Shown in pieces: positions 4,305 to 5,510 of a DNA stretch of 5,510 bases; position 1 is the first letter of the stretch; each line of letters opens with the position of its first letter. The position numbers and the translations under genes are program-made. This DNA is from Desulfobacteraceae bacterium (GTDB taxonomy: Bacteria; Desulfobacterota; DSM-4660; Desulfatiglandales; B25-G16): the NCBI GenBank assembly GCA_030615565.1, contig JAUWZC010000157.1, positions 1 to 5,510 of the forward strand, in the 5' to 3' direction. The notes below the pieces were generated by a model. That model was not told the origin of the DNA. It was given only the letters and a program-made list of their open reading frames with translations, and did no database searches.

Positions 4305-5354
4305 ATGAAAGCAAAGAAAGAGGTTCAAATAGATGGCAGGTACGGTGAGGGAGGTGGTCAGATCCTCAGAACAGCCTTAACCCTATCTGCTATCTTTAAG
4401 GTGCCAGTACATATTGATCACATCAGGGGCAACAGGAAAAAGCCAGGACTAAGACCCCAACACCTGATAGGGGTAAATGCACTGGCAACTATTACTGGAG
4501 CCAGAGTTGAAGGTGCTAAAATCGACTCAAATGAGCTCATCTTTGAACCTGGAGAGATAAAGGGAGGAAATTACTTGTTTCATATTGGCACTGCTGGTTC
4601 AACTGGCTTAGTTTTACAGGCCATGATTCCTGTTCTACTCTTTGGAAAAATACCCTCTCAAATTCAGATCACAGGGGGAACACATGTTCCCTGGAGCCCA
4701 TCTTTTCATTACCTCAAAACTGTGTTTTTACCTGCCCTTAAAACAATGGGGGGAGAGGTTACTTTAGAGATTGATAGATGGGGATGGTATCCCAAAGGAG
4801 GCGGTAAGATTAGGGCCGTAATAAAAAATACAAAGGGTCTTAAGGCCGTTCACCTCTCCAATCGAGGCAAATTAGTTAATCTTCATATTCTTTCTGCTGT
4901 TTCCAACCTCCCCTTAAGTATAGCTGAAAGGCAAAGAGTCCAAAGCCTAAAAAGGCTTAAATATCTTGCAGTTAACCCAACTATCTCAATTGAGGACGCC
5001 CCATCTTCTGGTCAGGGGACATTTCTCTTTATAGCTACTCAATTTGAAGGGGGTGCAGGAGGGTTTTCGTCATTGGGTAAAAAGGGAAAAAGGGCTGAAG
5101 AGGTAGCTGATGATGCCTGCAAAGAGTTTATCAAATTTTTTGATTCAAAGGCTGTTATTGATATTCATCTTGCTGACCAACTTACTCTTTATATGGCTCT
5201 GGCTAAGGGGCGCTCAACATTGATAACTGAAGGCATAACTGAACATCTCTTCACAAATATCTGGGTAATAGAGCAATTTCTTCCAGTTAAGTTTGATATA
5301 GAGGAAGAAACCGGAAAGATATGGGTAGATGGAATAGGATTTAGGGTTAAATAG
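4305..5354 (+). CDS. rtcA: RNA 3'-terminal phosphate cyclase
   Basis: RtcA uses ATP to convert an RNA 3'-phosphate to a 2',3'-cyclic phosphate through an enzyme-(histidinyl)-AMP intermediate, preparing ends for RtcB-type ligation or protecting them. The protein has 349 residues, close to the family norm of about 340. Motifs: GRYGEGGGQILRTALTLS (11-28), RGNRKKPGLRPQHL (41-54), HIGTAGSTGLV (93-103), GGTHVPWSPSFHYL (124-137), WYPKGGG (161-167) and the C-terminal HLADQLTLYMALA (288-300) with the catalytic His288 of the HxxDQ motif. All key parts are intact. The start is ATG 4305 with AAGG at 4293-4296 and an 8-base spacer; an in-frame TTG at 4221 would add 28 hydrophobic residues unlike the family and is rejected. 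The gene is not next to rtcB or rtcR in the window. It is convergent with the thioesterase gene, with 13 bp between stop codons, and probably monocistronic. Confidence 0.93.
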   Translation: MKAKKEVQIDGRYGEGGGQILRTALTLSAIFKVPVHIDHIRGNRKKPGLRPQHLIGVNALATITGARVEGAKIDSNELIFEPGEIKGGNYLFHIGTAGSTGLVLQAMIPVLLFGKIPSQIQITGGTHVPWSPSFHYLKTVFLPALKTMGGEVTLEIDRWGWYPKGGGKIRAVIKNTKGLKAVHLSNRGKLVNLHILSAVSNLPLSIAERQRVQSLKRLKYLAVNPTISIEDAPSSGQGTFLFIATQFEGGAGGFSSLGKKGKRAEEVADDACKEFIKFFDSKAVIDIHLADQLTLYMALAKGRSTLITEGITEHLFTNIWVIEQFLPVKFDIEEETGKIWVDGIGFRVK

Positions 5355-5367
5355 GGTTAGGTGATTA

Positions 5368-5510
5368 TCAAAGAAAAGGAAGTTTTTCCTTTTTTCTGTA
5401 TGCCAGGGCCTGACACGTAGCTATTAAGATATTTTCTCCCTCAGTAACCCTTATATCATAGGTTGCTGTCTTTGCCGACCGATAGATCTCCTTTGATTCC
5501 GCCCTTAATA
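5368..5510 (-). CDS. C-terminal part of a PaaI-type hotdog-fold thioesterase (partial)
   Basis: The minus-strand frame is open from the window edge to a TGA at 5368-5370 and gives 46 residues: RAESKEIYRSAKTATYDIRV, then TEGENILIATCQALAYRKK and the tail EKLPFL. The pattern of a basic strand, then T-x-Y-x-[IV]-x-[VI]-x-x, then a turn and LIA-x-x-x-x-x-AYR, matches the last two beta strands of PaaI/YdiI-type acyl-CoA thioesterases. The N-terminal two thirds, with the catalytic Asp/Gly region, lie beyond the window, so activity cannot be judged. Substrates for this family are acyl- or hydroxyphenylacetyl-CoA esters. The call rests on strand pattern from memory; another hotdog-fold protein is possible. 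It converges on rtcA. Confidence 0.6.
   Translation of the reverse strand, partial: LRAESKEIYRSAKTATYDIRVTEGENILIATCQALAYRKKEKLPFL
5374..5397 (+). terminator. Weak intrinsic terminator, possibly bidirectional
   Basis: AAAAGGAA (5374-5381) pairs with TTCCTTTT (5386-5393) around a GTTT loop, and the right arm continues into TT-C-T. On the minus strand the same hairpin is followed by CTTTGATAA. It begins 20 bp after the rtcA stop and lies inside the last codons of the opposite gene. Only two G-C pairs support the stem, so it would be weak. Confidence 0.35.

Noticed and set aside
5341..5360. Telomere-like TTAGGGTTA / ATAGGGTTAG at the end of rtcA
   Set aside because: Only two imperfect units, and most of it encodes the GFRVK end of RtcA; not a repeat array.

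Overview
The window is bacterial DNA: it carries a translation initiation factor IF-1 gene, sigma70-like promoters and Shine-Dalgarno sites. The genes are AT-rich, two of them appear to start with TTG, and all are short cytosolic proteins with no phage or transposon genes. The mix of a geranylgeranyl-reductase-type flavoprotein, a bacterial RNA 3'-phosphate cyclase, MobA and a WbqC-like protein suggests an anaerobic or candidate-phylum lineage (for example Desulfobacterota-like). That placement is inference and not proven by the sequence.

Layout. Positions 1-87 may hold the last 28 codons of an unidentified plus-strand gene. Positions 88-656 are a non-coding, GC-rich, repeat-rich spacer that stands out from its AT-rich surroundings: a 31-bp palindrome, three copies of a 'CGCCAGGGCGGGC' motif (one inverted), four copies of a 'CCCTGGCCCAG' motif (one inverted) and a further hairpin. 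Then comes a YjbQ-family gene (670-1086, +), convergent with a lone IF-1 gene (1170-1388, -). A 219-bp intergenic region separates IF-1 from the divergent mobA (1608-2237, +). It holds a good candidate promoter in each direction and a perfect 10-4-10 palindrome lying on the IF-1 promoter. mobA is followed after 3 bp by a WbqC-like gene (2241-2951, +), probably as one operon. The WbqC-like gene overlaps tail-to-tail by 34 bp with a geranylgeranyl-reductase-family flavoprotein (2918-4132, -). An AT-rich divergent spacer leads to rtcA (4305-5354, +), whose end faces the C-terminus of a probable PaaI-type thioesterase (5368-5510, -) that runs off the window.

The genes look like a patchwork of short, independently transcribed housekeeping and accessory functions: cofactor-related (YjbQ, MobA), translation (IF-1), RNA end processing (RtcA), isoprenoid reduction and glycan modification. 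They do not form one pathway. I found no convincing new multi-gene system. The best leads are the repeat-filled spacer, the palindrome on the IF-1 promoter, the TTG-started stand-alone IF-1, and the YjbQ homologue lacking the usual His motif.
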